Below are positions 1 through 9,507 of a DNA stretch of 25,289 bases, piece by piece. Below the pieces are notes generated by a model that ran no database searches, was not told the origin of the DNA, and saw only the letters and a list, made by a program, of their open reading frames with translations. This DNA comes from CBDCME01 sp965218865 (lineage in GTDB: Bacteria > Pseudomonadota > Alphaproteobacteria > JAAXGF01), in NCBI GenBank assembly GCA_965218865.1, contig CBDCME010000036.1:1-25289 (forward strand), written 5' to 3'. Both the position numbers and the translations under genes were made by a program. Numbering within the stretch: position 1 is the stretch's first letter; every line of letters begins with the position of its first letter.

Positions 1-153
1 CGCAAAAAGCAGGACTACTTCGGCAAGCTATTCGATCTGGTACTGACGCTGCACAGGATCGAATTCGAGCATTCCGGTGTTGTCGATCTACGGCGACATC
101 TGATCATGGAAGCCGAGACTACCTCGGCGCGCGGGATGATTACGGTACGATAA
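1..153 (+). CDS. C-terminal end of an unidentified protein (partial)
   Basis: An open frame runs from the first base of the window to a TAA at 151-153 and gives 50 residues ending in ARGMITVR. The start lies outside the window. The fragment is mixed hydrophobic and charged, with no membrane segment, cysteine cluster or motif I recognise. It is on the same strand as fumC, and 165 bp separate its stop from the fumC start. That gap contains a perfect 12-bp palindrome, GTGCGATCGCAC, at 207-218, but no convincing terminator. I assign no function. Confidence 0.5.
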   Translation, partial: RKKQDYFGKLFDLVLTLHRIEFEHSGVVDLRRHLIMEAETTSARGMITVR

Positions 154-318
154 AGTCAGCTTTGCGCAAAAACAGATCTCCGGAGTCGGATGCCGACGGA
201 TGCCGAGTGCGATCGCACGGCGCGTTTTTCGCATCCCAGGGCCAAGGCGGGTCTGTGCTCGTGTTGGGGGCTGTGGTTTAATGCAGCGCGATTTTCATTT
301 ACGAGGGAGGAAACTAGG

Positions 319-1719
<1,401 letters not shown>

Positions 1720-1759
1720 GCGGCAGCGAATTCAGCTCCGGCCGCCTCAAGTCGAGGGT

Positions 1760-1783
1760 CGCCGCCCTCCCGGGCCGGCGGCG
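1760..1783 (+). terminator. Possible hairpin downstream of fumC
   Basis: A perfect 7-bp stem, CGCCGCC paired with GGCGGCG, encloses a 10-base loop 40 bases after the fumC stop. No T-tract follows, so it could be a Rho-independent-like structure, an mRNA 3' stabiliser, or chance in GC-rich DNA. Confidence 0.3.
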
Positions 1784-1872
1784 TGATCCCAAAATCGACG
1801 GCGCGCCGGCGCTGGATTCAGGCGGCCTCCGTGGTGAGGAAATCGGTTAAACCGTTCAGGATTATTCTTGAC

Positions 1873-1891
1873 AATTGAACATCGTTCAATT
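1873..1891 (+). promoter_or_regulatory. Palindromic TetR-type operator overlapping a -35 element
   Basis: AATTGAAC and GTTCAATT form a perfect 8-bp inverted repeat around the 3-base centre ATC. A TTGACA hexamer at 1868-1873 touches its left arm. The site is 19 bases before the GTG start of the TetR gene, where an autorepressing TetR protein would bind. No good -10 hexamer is visible at the matching distance. The repeat is seen directly; the role is inferred. Confidence 0.7.
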
Positions 1892-1909
1892 TTGCTGAAG
1901 GGAGGGATC

Positions 1910-2527
1910 GTGGGACGCAGATCGGATCATTCGCGGGAAGAGCTCTACGAATTCGCCCTAGGAACGGCGCGCGAGATCATAGAGACCGACGGTCAGCGCG
2001 CGCTGACGGCTCGCAACGTCGCCGACGCGATCGGGTATTCCCCCGGCACGCTCTACAATCTGTTCGAAAATCTCGACGACCTGATCATCCATCTGAACGG
2101 CCGTTTGCTCGACGAGATGCACGACGCTCTCGCCGACCTCCCCGTGAGCGATGATCCGGCGCGGAACCTGCGCCGCCTTCTGGAGGGATATCTTTCCTTT
2201 ATCGGTGGGAGGGCGAGTCATTGGACGCTTCTGTTCGAGCATTCGCTTCCCGACGGGCGGCGGGCGCCGGATTGGTACCATCGAAAAGTCGACAAGGTTC
2301 TTTCGATCCTGGAAGGCGCTCTGGCGCCGGCCTTCGCGGCGGCGGACGAAGCTGGCCCCAGGCGCTCCGCGCGCGTTCTGTGGGCGAGCCTGCATGGCAT
2401 CTGGTCCCTGGCCTCGAGCGGAAAGCTTGATCTGGTGACCTCCGAGACAACGGCGGAAATGGCCGAGACCTTGATCGACAACTATCTGGCCGGCCTCAAG
2501 GCGCGCCGGGAGAAATTCGATGGCTGA
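1910..2527 (+). CDS. TetR/AcrR-family repressor with WHG-type C-terminal domain
   Basis: This is a 205-residue DNA-binding regulator. Residues about 10-60 form the TetR helix-turn-helix, seen as ALTARNVADAIGYSPGTLYN followed by LFENLDDLI. The C-terminal half contains a WASLHGIWSLASSGKL stretch typical of the WHG ligand-binding subclass. I chose GTG 1910 because GGGAGG lies just upstream and because the in-frame TTG at 1868 would place the operator palindrome inside the coding region. It probably represses itself and perhaps the downstream acyltransferase gene, which starts 231 bp later on the same strand. WHG-type TetR proteins often sit beside lipid or fatty-acid genes, which fits, but the ligand cannot be read from the sequence. 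Confidence 0.88.
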   Translation: MGRRSDHSREELYEFALGTAREIIETDGQRALTARNVADAIGYSPGTLYNLFENLDDLIIHLNGRLLDEMHDALADLPVSDDPARNLRRLLEGYLSFIGGRASHWTLLFEHSLPDGRRAPDWYHRKVDKVLSILEGALAPAFAAADEAGPRRSARVLWASLHGIWSLASSGKLDLVTSETTAEMAETLIDNYLAGLKARREKFDG

Positions 2528-2758
2528 AAAGGTCGAAAGCTGCCCCGGATTTATCCCGAATAATCCGAACACGATCGCCGCCGCCATTGGCTTCCCGAAG
2601 GACCAGGCGGAGCCTTCAACCCTTGGCCGCGCGGAACTAGTGCACCGGCGCATTCACTTCGTTCACGCCCCCGTGCACCAGGCCTTTGTCGATGCATCAA
2701 CTTTCCAAACTTCGGCTGTCGCCTCCGTTTGGGTCGATGCACTAGGAGCAGACGCCGA

Positions 2759-5700
2759 ATGACACAAATTCATCTCTTCGGAACGAGGCGCTTTCTGCCT
2801 TTGCTCGTCACGGTCTTTCTCGGCGCGGCCAACGACAATGTCTTCAAGAACGCATTGGTGATTCTCGTGCTCTATGTCATCGCCGGGCAGGAACCGATGG
2901 GCGAATCGGTTCTCGTTTCCGTGGCGGCGGGCTTGTTCATATTGCCGTTCTTCCTGTTCTCCGCGACCGCGGGCCAGCTAGCCGACAAGTACGAGAAGTC
3001 GCGCCTGGTCCGGTGGATCAAGCTTGCCGAGATCGCCATCATGGCGGTGGGCGCGCTCGGCCTCGCTCTCGGCAATACCTATTTCCTGCTCGCCGTGCTG
3101 TTCCTTATGGGCGTGCAGTCGTCGTTCTTCGGGCCCATCAAATACAGCATTTTGCCGGCGCTCCTGCGCGAGGACGAATTGATCGGCGGCAATGCGATCG
3201 TCGAGGCCGGCACTTTCCTCGCGATCCTGATCGGCACGATTGCCGGCGGTCTCCTGATCGGCCTCGATAGCGGCGTTTCCATTGTCGCGGCGATCATGCT
3301 CGCCCTCGCCGTTCTCGGATGGCTCGCAAGCCTCGGCATTCCCCGCGTCGAGCCGCCCCAGCCGGCACTGTCGGTGAGCCTGAACTTCCTCTCGGAAACG
3401 TTCCGTATCGTCCGGCGCGCGGCGAAAGTCCGCTCGGTATTCCTGTCCATACTCGGGATTTCCTGGTTCTGGCTGATCGGCGCGACCTTGATCGCCCAGT
3501 TCCCGAATTTCGCCAATTCTGTCTTCAACGGCAACAACCAAGTCGTGACGTTTTTCCTCGTGGTCGTGACCATCGGCATCGGCGCCGGATCGATGCTGTG
3601 CAATGTCCTGTTGAAGGGAGAGGTCTCGGCCCGGCACGTGCCCTTCGCGGCGCTCGCGATGACCGTCTTTCTCGCCGATATGTGGTGGGCGAGTCCGGCC
3701 ACTGCTCCGACGACGGAGATCGGCTTGACCGCGTTTCTGAGCGCGCCGGCGAATTGGCATGTTGTCATCGACATACTGGGGGTCGCGGTCTGCGGCGGAA
3801 TCTTCACCGTTCCGCTCTACGCGATCATGCAGAGCCGCAGCGACGAGGACGAGCGCTCGCAGATCATCGCCGGCAACAATATCCTGAACGCCTTGTTCAT
3901 GGTCGTGGGCGCGCTCGTCGCAAGCGCCATGCTGGCGTTGGACTATGCCGTGCCCGACATCTTCCTGATGCTGGCGATCGGCAATTTCGTGGTCGCGATC
4001 TACATCTGCAAGCTCCTCCCCGAAACCGTCGTCAAGGCCATTTTCGCCGCGGTCCTGCGTCTCCTCTATCGGGCCGAGGTGCGCGGGCTTGAAAACTATC
4101 GCGCCGCCGGGGAACGCGCCGTCGTCGTCGTCAATCATGTCTCCTTCCTGGACGGGCTTCTGATTGGCGCGCTGCTGCCCGGCAAACCCACTTTCGCGGT
4201 CGATACCTCCATCGCCGGGAAATGGTGGGCGACGCCGTTTCTCTCACTGGTCGACGTCTTCGCGATCGATCCGACCAATCCCCGCTCGATCAAGTCATTG
4301 ATCAAGGTGGTCAGGGACGAGAACCGAAAATGCGTCATCTTTCCCGAAGGGCGGGTGACGGTGACTGGTGCCTTGATGAAGATCTACGAGGGGCCGGGTC
4401 TCGTCGCCGACAAGGCCGGCGCTCCGGTCGTGCCCATCCGGATCGAGGGCGCCCAGTACAGCCCTTTCTCCCGCCTCAAGGGCAAGATTCGAACCCGGCT
4501 TTTCCCGAAGATCACCGTTACGGTGCTGCCGCCCCGGCGATTCGAGGTCCCGGCGGAGATCGTCGGCCGCGCCCGGCGGCAAATGGCCGGGATTGAGCTC
4601 TACGATCTGATGACCGATTTGATATTCGACACCGGCGATACCGACAAAACCTTGTTTCGGGCGTTCGTGGATGCCGCACGGATACATGGACACGGTTCGC
4701 CGGTGATGGAGGACGTCGAAAGATCGCCGGCGAGTTATCGCCGGCTTCTCCTCGCCAGTCATGTGCTCGGCCGCAAGATCGTTACCCTGTCCGAGAAGGG
4801 CGAGCGGGTCGGTGTTCTGCTGCCGAACTCGACGGGCGCCGCGGTCACGTTCTTCGCGCTCCAGGCCTTCGGCCGGATTCCGGCGATGCTCAACTTTTCG
4901 ACCGGTATCAAGAACATGCTTTCGGCGTTGACGGCGGCGGAAATTCGAACCGTCCTGACCTCGCGTCGATTCATCGAGTTGGGCCAACTCGACGAGGCGG
5001 CGGCCGCGCTGGCGGAGAAGGCCGACCTCGTCTATCTCGAGGATCTGAAAGGTTCGATCGGTGTCGCGGATAAGCTGATGGGTTTCGTCGCGAGTCGGCT
5101 GCCGAGGCTCTGCCACGATAGGCATCAAGCAAGTGCGGACGATCCGGCCGTGGTGCTGTTCACGTCCGGCTCGGAAGCTGCACCCAAGGGCGTCGTGTTG
5201 AGCCATCGCAACATCCTCTCAAACGTCAATCAGCTCGCGGCCCGGATCGACTTCAACGCCTCGGATATCGTGTTCAATGCCCTGCCTGTGTTCCATTCCT
5301 TCGGGCTTACGGGCGGAATGCTCCTGCCCCTGCTGTCGGGCGTCAGGACCTTCCTCTACCCTTCGCCGCTGCATTACCGGATCGTTCCGGCGCTGGCCTA
5401 CGACACCAACGCGACCGTACTATTCGGGACCGATACTTTTCTTTCGGGCTATGCCCGCGTCGCCCACCCCTACGACTTCTACAGCGTGCGCTACGTCTTC
5501 GCCGGGGCCGAGAAGGTCAAGGTCGAGACCCGGCGCACCTGGTCCGAAAAGTTCGGCCTCCGTATCCTAGAAGGATATGGCGCCACGGAGACCTCGCCGG
5601 TGCTGGCGACCAACACGCCAATGCATTACCGGGCCGGAACCGTCGGCCGCTTCCTGCCCGGTATCGACCACGCGCTCGAAAACGTTCCCGGCGTCGAACG

Positions 5701-6169
5701 CGGCGGCCGCCTGATCGTGCGCGGCCCCAACGTGATGTTGGGGTATCTGAAAGAGGACAGGCCCGGTGTCCTACAAGCGCCGGAAGGTGGCCGCTACGAC
5801 ACCGGCGACATCGTTTCCGTCGACGAGGACGGCTTCGTCACGATCGAGGGCCGGGTCAAGCGCTTCGCCAAGATCGCGGGCGAAATGGTTTCCCTCACCG
5901 CCGTCGAGGGGGTCGCCTCGGCCGTGTGGCCCGATAACATGCACGCCGCCATCAGCATCCCCGATGCCCGCAAGGGGGAGCAGATCATTCTCCTGACCGA
6001 CCATCCGGCCGGCGACCGGTCCGACCTGCTCGCTTATGCCCAATCGAATGGCGTTTCGGAGCTCTTCATTCCGCGAACCGTGCGGAGTGTCGACGCGGTG
6101 CCCGTGCTGGGGACGGGCAAGATCGACTATGTCGGCGTCGGCGAACTCGCGGCCCGGGCCTCGGAGTGA
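2759..6169 (+). CDS. aas: Trifunctional Aas: LplT-like lysophospholipid transporter, PlsC acyltransferase and acyl-ACP synthetase fusion
   Basis: This 1136-residue inner-membrane protein is predicted to flip lysophospholipids inward and re-acylate them. Residues 1-425 are a major facilitator domain of the LplT type, starting with FLPLLVTVFLGAANDNVFKN. Residues about 430-630 are a PlsC acyltransferase with the NHxxxxD motif (H460, D465) and FPEGR at 528-532. Residues about 650-1136 are an AMP-forming acyl-activating domain with the phosphate loop FTSGSEAAPKG (801-811), GYGATETSP (939-947), YDTGD (1013-1017) and the C-terminal catalytic lysine in GTGK (K1121). ATG 2759 is preceded by AGGAG about 10 bases upstream. 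E. coli encodes LplT and Aas separately; the three-part fusion is known in other bacteria. The 231 bp upstream hold no gene, only a CCAAAC/GTTTGG inverted repeat at 2705-2732. The next frame starts 4 bases after the stop. Confidence 0.93.
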   Translation: MTQIHLFGTRRFLPLLVTVFLGAANDNVFKNALVILVLYVIAGQEPMGESVLVSVAAGLFILPFFLFSATAGQLADKYEKSRLVRWIKLAEIAIMAVGALGLALGNTYFLLAVLFLMGVQSSFFGPIKYSILPALLREDELIGGNAIVEAGTFLAILIGTIAGGLLIGLDSGVSIVAAIMLALAVLGWLASLGIPRVEPPQPALSVSLNFLSETFRIVRRAAKVRSVFLSILGISWFWLIGATLIAQFPNFANSVFNGNNQVVTFFLVVVTIGIGAGSMLCNVLLKGEVSARHVPFAALAMTVFLADMWWASPATAPTTEIGLTAFLSAPANWHVVIDILGVAVCGGIFTVPLYAIMQSRSDEDERSQIIAGNNILNALFMVVGALVASAMLALDYAVPDIFLMLAIGNFVVAIYICKLLPETVVKAIFAAVLRLLYRAEVRGLENYRAAGERAVVVVNHVSFLDGLLIGALLPGKPTFAVDTSIAGKWWATPFLSLVDVFAIDPTNPRSIKSLIKVVRDENRKCVIFPEGRVTVTGALMKIYEGPGLVADKAGAPVVPIRIEGAQYSPFSRLKGKIRTRLFPKITVTVLPPRRFEVPAEIVGRARRQMAGIELYDLMTDLIFDTGDTDKTLFRAFVDAARIHGHGSPVMEDVERSPASYRRLLLASHVLGRKIVTLSEKGERVGVLLPNSTGAAVTFFALQAFGRIPAMLNFSTGIKNMLSALTAAEIRTVLTSRRFIELGQLDEAAAALAEKADLVYLEDLKGSIGVADKLMGFVASRLPRLCHDRHQASADDPAVVLFTSGSEAAPKGVVLSHRNILSNVNQLAARIDFNASDIVFNALPVFHSFGLTGGMLLPLLSGVRTFLYPSPLHYRIVPALAYDTNATVLFGTDTFLSGYARVAHPYDFYSVRYVFAGAEKVKVETRRTWSEKFGLRILEGYGATETSPVLATNTPMHYRAGTVGRFLPGIDHALENVPGVERGGRLIVRGPNVMLGYLKEDRPGVLQAPEGGRYDTGDIVSVDEDGFVTIEGRVKRFAKIAGEMVSLTAVEGVASAVWPDNMHAAISIPDARKGEQIILLTDHPAGDRSDLLAYAQSNGVSELFIPRTVRSVDAVPVLGTGKIDYVGVGELAARASE

Positions 6170-6173
6170 GGCC

Positions 6174-6371
6174 ATGATTTGGGCGATACTGTTCGTAATG
6201 GCGGCCATTTGCCGCGTATGAGTCGCGCCATTCCTGGCAATGACGTCCCCCGCCCGCGTTCGCTGGCTCGAGCGTCGCGTCGAACAGCTGCAGGAGACGT
6301 TGCGCGGGTGGTCGGCGCGGCATTCGGGGCAGCCGTCCACGGAACGCCGGAGAACGAGCGGCATTCGGTGA
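6174..6371 (+). pseudogene. Broken duplicate of the N-terminus of the following DUF2339 gene
   Basis: The frame from ATG 6174 reads MIWAILFVMAAICRV, an in-frame TGA at 6219-6221, then a continuation through ARVRWLERRVEQLQETL to a second TGA at 6369-6371. The next gene starts MIWTILILVVVAAIC and continues into GRVGRLERRVARMENA. From the shared GCGGCCATTTGC onward, the two align without gaps to the shared GAGCGTCGCGTC about 70 bases later, so this is a diverged tandem copy of a membrane anchor plus short coiled coil. It lacks the polytopic part of the neighbour. The frame stays open on both sides of the TGA. It may be a pseudogene, a 15-residue peptide, or a recently interrupted small anchor protein. 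Confidence 0.65.
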
Positions 6372-6375
6372 CCTC

Positions 6376-8070
6376 ATGATTTGGACAATACTGATCTTGG
6401 TCGTCGTGGCGGCCATTTGCGGCGGATTGGTTTTCCCGTTCATCACGATGGCTCTTCACGGGCGCGTTGGGCGGCTGGAGCGTCGCGTCGCACGGATGGA
6501 GAACGCTTCCCGCGCGCCAAGCTCCCGACCAACGGGTTCGACGCCCGACGACGAGAAAAGGTCGTCGGCGGCCTTGCCACCGAAAACCGTCGAGCAGCAG
6601 GCACGAGAGCCGCCGGCGTCGCGGACCGCTCGTGACTTCGCGGACGAAAAGGCACGGACCGGGCCCCAACAATCGCCCGGCGCGGACGATTCGGAGTTAC
6701 CTGTCGCGGCGTCCATGACTTCGGATCGGGCGCCGGCGGGACCTAGTGCGTCGGCCAATTTCGAGCATGCGCTTACCTCTCGTTGGCTGGTGTGGATCGG
6801 AGGCGGAACGATCGCCCTTGGCGGCATCTTCCTCGTCAAGTATGGCGTCGAGCAAGGTCTGCTTTCGCCCACCGTACGATTGATATCGAGCGCCGCGTTC
6901 GGAATCGTTCTTGTCGTCGCGGGCGAATGGCTCAGGCGGCGATCGCCCGACGTCACGTATTTTCCATCTGTCGATTACGTTCCGGCCGCCGCCAGCGCCG
7001 CCGGCCTCGCGGTCCTGTTCGGAAGCGTCTACGGTGGGTATGCGCTGTACGATCTCCTCGCCCCGCTGGTCGCCTTTGCCCTGCTGGCGGGCGTATCGTT
7101 GGCCGCGATCGGTCTCTCCCTCTTGCAGGGACCGTACATCGCCGCCTTGGGTTTGGTCGGCGCTTACGCCGTTCCGTTGCTGATCCGTTCCGACGCGGAT
7201 TCCCCTTGGCCGCTTTTCGCCTTCGTGCTGACCGTAACGGCCGGCGGTCTCGGCGTCGTCCGTTATAAGGAATGGTCGTGGCTCGCCTGGTTGAGCCTGG
7301 CCGGAGCGGCCATGTGGGCGGCAATCTGGATGGTGATCTCGTGGCATCCTGGTGACGCGGCGTCCGTGTCCGTCTTTCTGTTCGCGATATTGGCGATGTT
7401 TGTCGCGACCCGCGGCGAGGCCCTTTTCGACCGCGCCGCCGCGATGCCCCCATTACTCGACGTCGACCGCTTGCCCTTCGAGCGGAAACTGGTTCTGGCT
7501 GCTTCCGGTGCCGTGCTGTTTCTGATCTGGTTCGTCGTCGGCAAGGACGTCCACGGACCGGTGGGACTGGTGGCGGCCGGATCGTTGTTCACCGCGATGC
7601 TGTATCTCGCCTGCCGGTGCCGAGGTACCGAGTTGGTCGCGGCCGGCGCGGCGTTCATGGCGCTCTTCATTTTGGCGACCTGGGAGTCGGCGGGGTTCGC
7701 CGACCTGCTCGGCCGAGTCCCGGTCGGAGCCGACGATGGCGCCGGGGTGAGTAACGCGGAACTCTATTCATACTCGCTTGCTTGGCTCGTTCTCGCCTCG
7801 GCATTACTCGGCATCGGCTTGCTTCGTGGCCTGATCGCTCTTCGTTGGGCCTCGCTTGTTCTCCTCGTCGCGACGATCTTCAAAGTATTCCTGTGGGATA
7901 TGGCGAATCTCGCGGGCCTGTACCGGGTCGGTTCCTTTGTCGGGCTGGGCCTCCCCCTACTCGCCGTCGGGTACGTCTACCGCCGTTTCGTCTATCGCCA
8001 AGGCCCCGAGATCGATCAATCGATCACCGTCCCCAGGGGCCCCCCAAGCGGAGATATTCACAATGCGTGA
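6376..8070 (+). CDS. DUF2339 family polytopic membrane protein
   Basis: This 564-residue integral membrane protein has unknown biochemical function. It opens with one membrane helix (residues 3-26), a short charged helix (GRVGRLERRVARMEN) and a Pro/Ser/Asp-rich cytoplasmic linker to about 130. Around 136-175 comes the DUF2339 entry RWLVWIGGGTIALGGIFLVK, followed by a long run of hydrophobic helices. The C-terminal KVFLWDMANLAGLYRVGSF is also typical of the family. Many members are around 900 residues, so this one is short, apparently missing central helices while keeping both ends. ATG 6376 follows the broken duplicate by 4 bases and has only a weak ribosome site. The 3' end overlaps the next gene by 8 bases, indicating co-transcription and probably translational coupling. 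Confidence 0.85.
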   Translation: MIWTILILVVVAAICGGLVFPFITMALHGRVGRLERRVARMENASRAPSSRPTGSTPDDEKRSSAALPPKTVEQQAREPPASRTARDFADEKARTGPQQSPGADDSELPVAASMTSDRAPAGPSASANFEHALTSRWLVWIGGGTIALGGIFLVKYGVEQGLLSPTVRLISSAAFGIVLVVAGEWLRRRSPDVTYFPSVDYVPAAASAAGLAVLFGSVYGGYALYDLLAPLVAFALLAGVSLAAIGLSLLQGPYIAALGLVGAYAVPLLIRSDADSPWPLFAFVLTVTAGGLGVVRYKEWSWLAWLSLAGAAMWAAIWMVISWHPGDAASVSVFLFAILAMFVATRGEALFDRAAAMPPLLDVDRLPFERKLVLAASGAVLFLIWFVVGKDVHGPVGLVAAGSLFTAMLYLACRCRGTELVAAGAAFMALFILATWESAGFADLLGRVPVGADDGAGVSNAELYSYSLAWLVLASALLGIGLLRGLIALRWASLVLLVATIFKVFLWDMANLAGLYRVGSFVGLGLPLLAVGYVYRRFVYRQGPEIDQSITVPRGPPSGDIHNA

Positions 8071-8902
8071 TCTCGCTTTCAGTCATCGCCTATCGATATT
8101 GCTCGGAACGTTCGTTCTGGCGCTGGTTGGCACCGCTTTCGTCGCGCCGATTCCGCAGGACCCAAGCTATCATCTCTTCGCCGATACGCGATCATGGCTG
8201 GGCATTCCCAATTTCGGCGACACGGTCTCGAACATCGGCTTCGCCGTGGTCGGCGTATGGGGGCTTTGGACGGGTCTCGGTCCGTCGGAGAGGGAGATAT
8301 TCGCCGGCCGCGAGGACACTCGGCCCTACCTCGTCTTCTTCTCCGGAGTCACCTTGGTCAGTGTCGGGTCGGCCTATTATCACCTCGTCCCGGACAACGA
8401 TCGGCTTTTCTGGGATCGTTTGCCGATGACCGTCGGGTTCATGGCGTTCGTCGCCGCTTTCATCGCGGACCGCGTTCAGGGGCCGATAGCGAGGCGCTGG
8501 TTGTTGCCGGTGTTTGTGTTGCTCGGCGTTCTAAGCCTGCTCTATTGGGACTGGACGGAGGCGCAAGGCCGAGGCGATCTCAGGTTTTACGGACTCGTAC
8601 AGTTCTATCCGATCGTCGCCCTGCCATTGATCCTCTGGCTCTTCCCGAAGGCGCGCTACACGGCCGGGAATTATCTGCTCTGGGTGATCGTTTGGTACGC
8701 GGCCGCCAAGGTCTTGGAACATTTCGATCACGAGGTCTTCGCGCTCCTCGGCAACGCGGTGAGCGGTCATAGCCTCAAGCATTTGGCCGCGGCGGTCGCG
8801 ACGCTCGTCGTCATCAGGATGATCAAGAACAACCGCCGCATTGAGTTCCCAAAGGGGGCCGAGCCTACGATGAACAAAGAGGATCAGGAGCCCAAATCCT
8901 AA
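8063..8902 (+). CDS. CREST-superfamily membrane hydrolase, alkaline ceramidase-like
   Basis: This 279-residue protein has about seven hydrophobic segments. It carries the motif set of the CREST superfamily (alkaline ceramidases, PAQR receptors, Per1): SxxxH at S103-H107 (SAYYH), an aspartate at 118 (FWDRLPM) and HxxxH at H236-H240 (GHSLKH). In that family these residues bind a catalytic zinc within the membrane and hydrolyse an amide or related lipid bond. The natural substrate here is unknown; a bacterial sphingolipid, an N-acyl lipid or another acyl amide are possible. ATG 8063 overlaps the DUF2339 stop and has GGAG about 9 bases upstream. The frame extends back to 7856, but that part lies inside the DUF2339 gene and is rejected. 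The position behind aas and DUF2339 suggests lipid remodelling. Confidence 0.82.
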   Translation: MRDLAFSHRLSILLGTFVLALVGTAFVAPIPQDPSYHLFADTRSWLGIPNFGDTVSNIGFAVVGVWGLWTGLGPSEREIFAGREDTRPYLVFFSGVTLVSVGSAYYHLVPDNDRLFWDRLPMTVGFMAFVAAFIADRVQGPIARRWLLPVFVLLGVLSLLYWDWTEAQGRGDLRFYGLVQFYPIVALPLILWLFPKARYTAGNYLLWVIVWYAAAKVLEHFDHEVFALLGNAVSGHSLKHLAAAVATLVVIRMIKNNRRIEFPKGAEPTMNKEDQEPKS

Positions 8903-8910
8903 TCATTGTT

Positions 8911-9225
8911 TCACCCCGCAACCGGATCATCGAACTCGATGAACTTGGTTTGAGAATTTAGGGGGCCATCCCGGCGGAGAATATCGGGGACGCCCTCACC
9001 GCGGCGAAGGTCACACCCGACGTCAAAGTCTGGCAAACCTTTCATCTCCTGCTTTGGCTCGGGCGCCCGAGCCGCGATACCAGCTTCAAGGAATAGGAAT
9101 GGAAGATGAACGACAACCGCGAGGATCATGAACGCGGCGAAGTTGCTCATCATGATCGAGAACCCGCGCCCCCATACGCGTCCAACCCTAAACGCGTCGA
9201 ACGTGGCGGGCGTTTCAATCATCAT
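8911..9225 (-). pseudogene. Truncated membrane-protein gene remnant
   Basis: The leftward frame encodes 104 residues starting MMIETPATFDAFRVGRVWG. Residues about 22-47 form one strong membrane helix (SNFAAFMILAVVVHLPFLFL). The start resembles proteobacterial multi-pass proteins that open with an F-x-V-G-R-V segment before the first helix. After residue 50 no further hydrophobic segment follows and the sequence looks non-coding, so the gene is probably truncated. An AGG-rich ribosome site precedes the double ATG, whose first ATG overlaps the stop of the remnant described next. It could still make a short single-pass protein. Confidence 0.4.
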
Positions 9226-9422
9226 CCACCTGCCTCGGTTTCAGGCGCGTAAACGCGACTCGAATACCCCTTGCCGAGAAATGCGACCACCGTCCGCTCG
9301 CGCGGTGTCAAGAGTTTCACCGGGTCGCGCTTTGGCCGCGGCGTGAGATATTCCCTCACTTCCTTGATCGTCTGGAACCGACGCGGAAAAATTAAGTAAT
9401 TTTCCCCGCCACCGAGCCATCC
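9222..9422 (-). pseudogene. Frameshifted gene remnant with protein-like C-terminal frame
   Basis: One leftward frame without a good start reads GWLGGGENYLIFPRRF, then TIKEVREYLTPRPKRDP, then LLTPRERTVVAFLGKGYSS, and stops at 9222. A second frame just upstream reads GEVVFRDGSVAGKIT before its own stop. A one-base shift near 9420 would join them as VVFRDGWLGGGENYLIF. LTPRERTVVAFL recalls the first helix of LuxR-type DNA-binding domains, but the recognition helix is missing, so I do not call it LuxR. The stop overlaps the start of the membrane remnant (ATGA type), the arrangement of a former operon. With that remnant it accounts for most of the 605 bp between 8902 and 9508. Confidence 0.35.
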
Positions 9423-9507
9423 CTAAAGACCACCTCCCCCGGGAAGCCCCCATGATGCCGGCCACGCGGGGCCAAGACCTCCGGGGTCGGCTATCGTGGG
9501 CGCAAGA

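Noticed and set aside
1868..1909. Upstream TTG start for the first TetR protein
   Set aside because: It would encode the operator palindrome, has no ribosome site, and adds residues not typical of the family.
2520..2762. An 80-residue frame between the TetR gene and aas
   Set aside because: It overlaps the end of the TetR gene, has no ribosome site or motif, and its composition is unlike its neighbours.
2978..4138. A 386-residue minus-strand frame inside aas
   Set aside because: It is rich in Asp, His, Arg and Glu, typical of antisense frames opposite hydrophobic helices, and the sense strand encodes a well-supported transporter.
9222..9422. LuxR-type regulator
   Set aside because: Only the LTPRE-like first helix is present; the recognition helix and the rest of the domain are missing.
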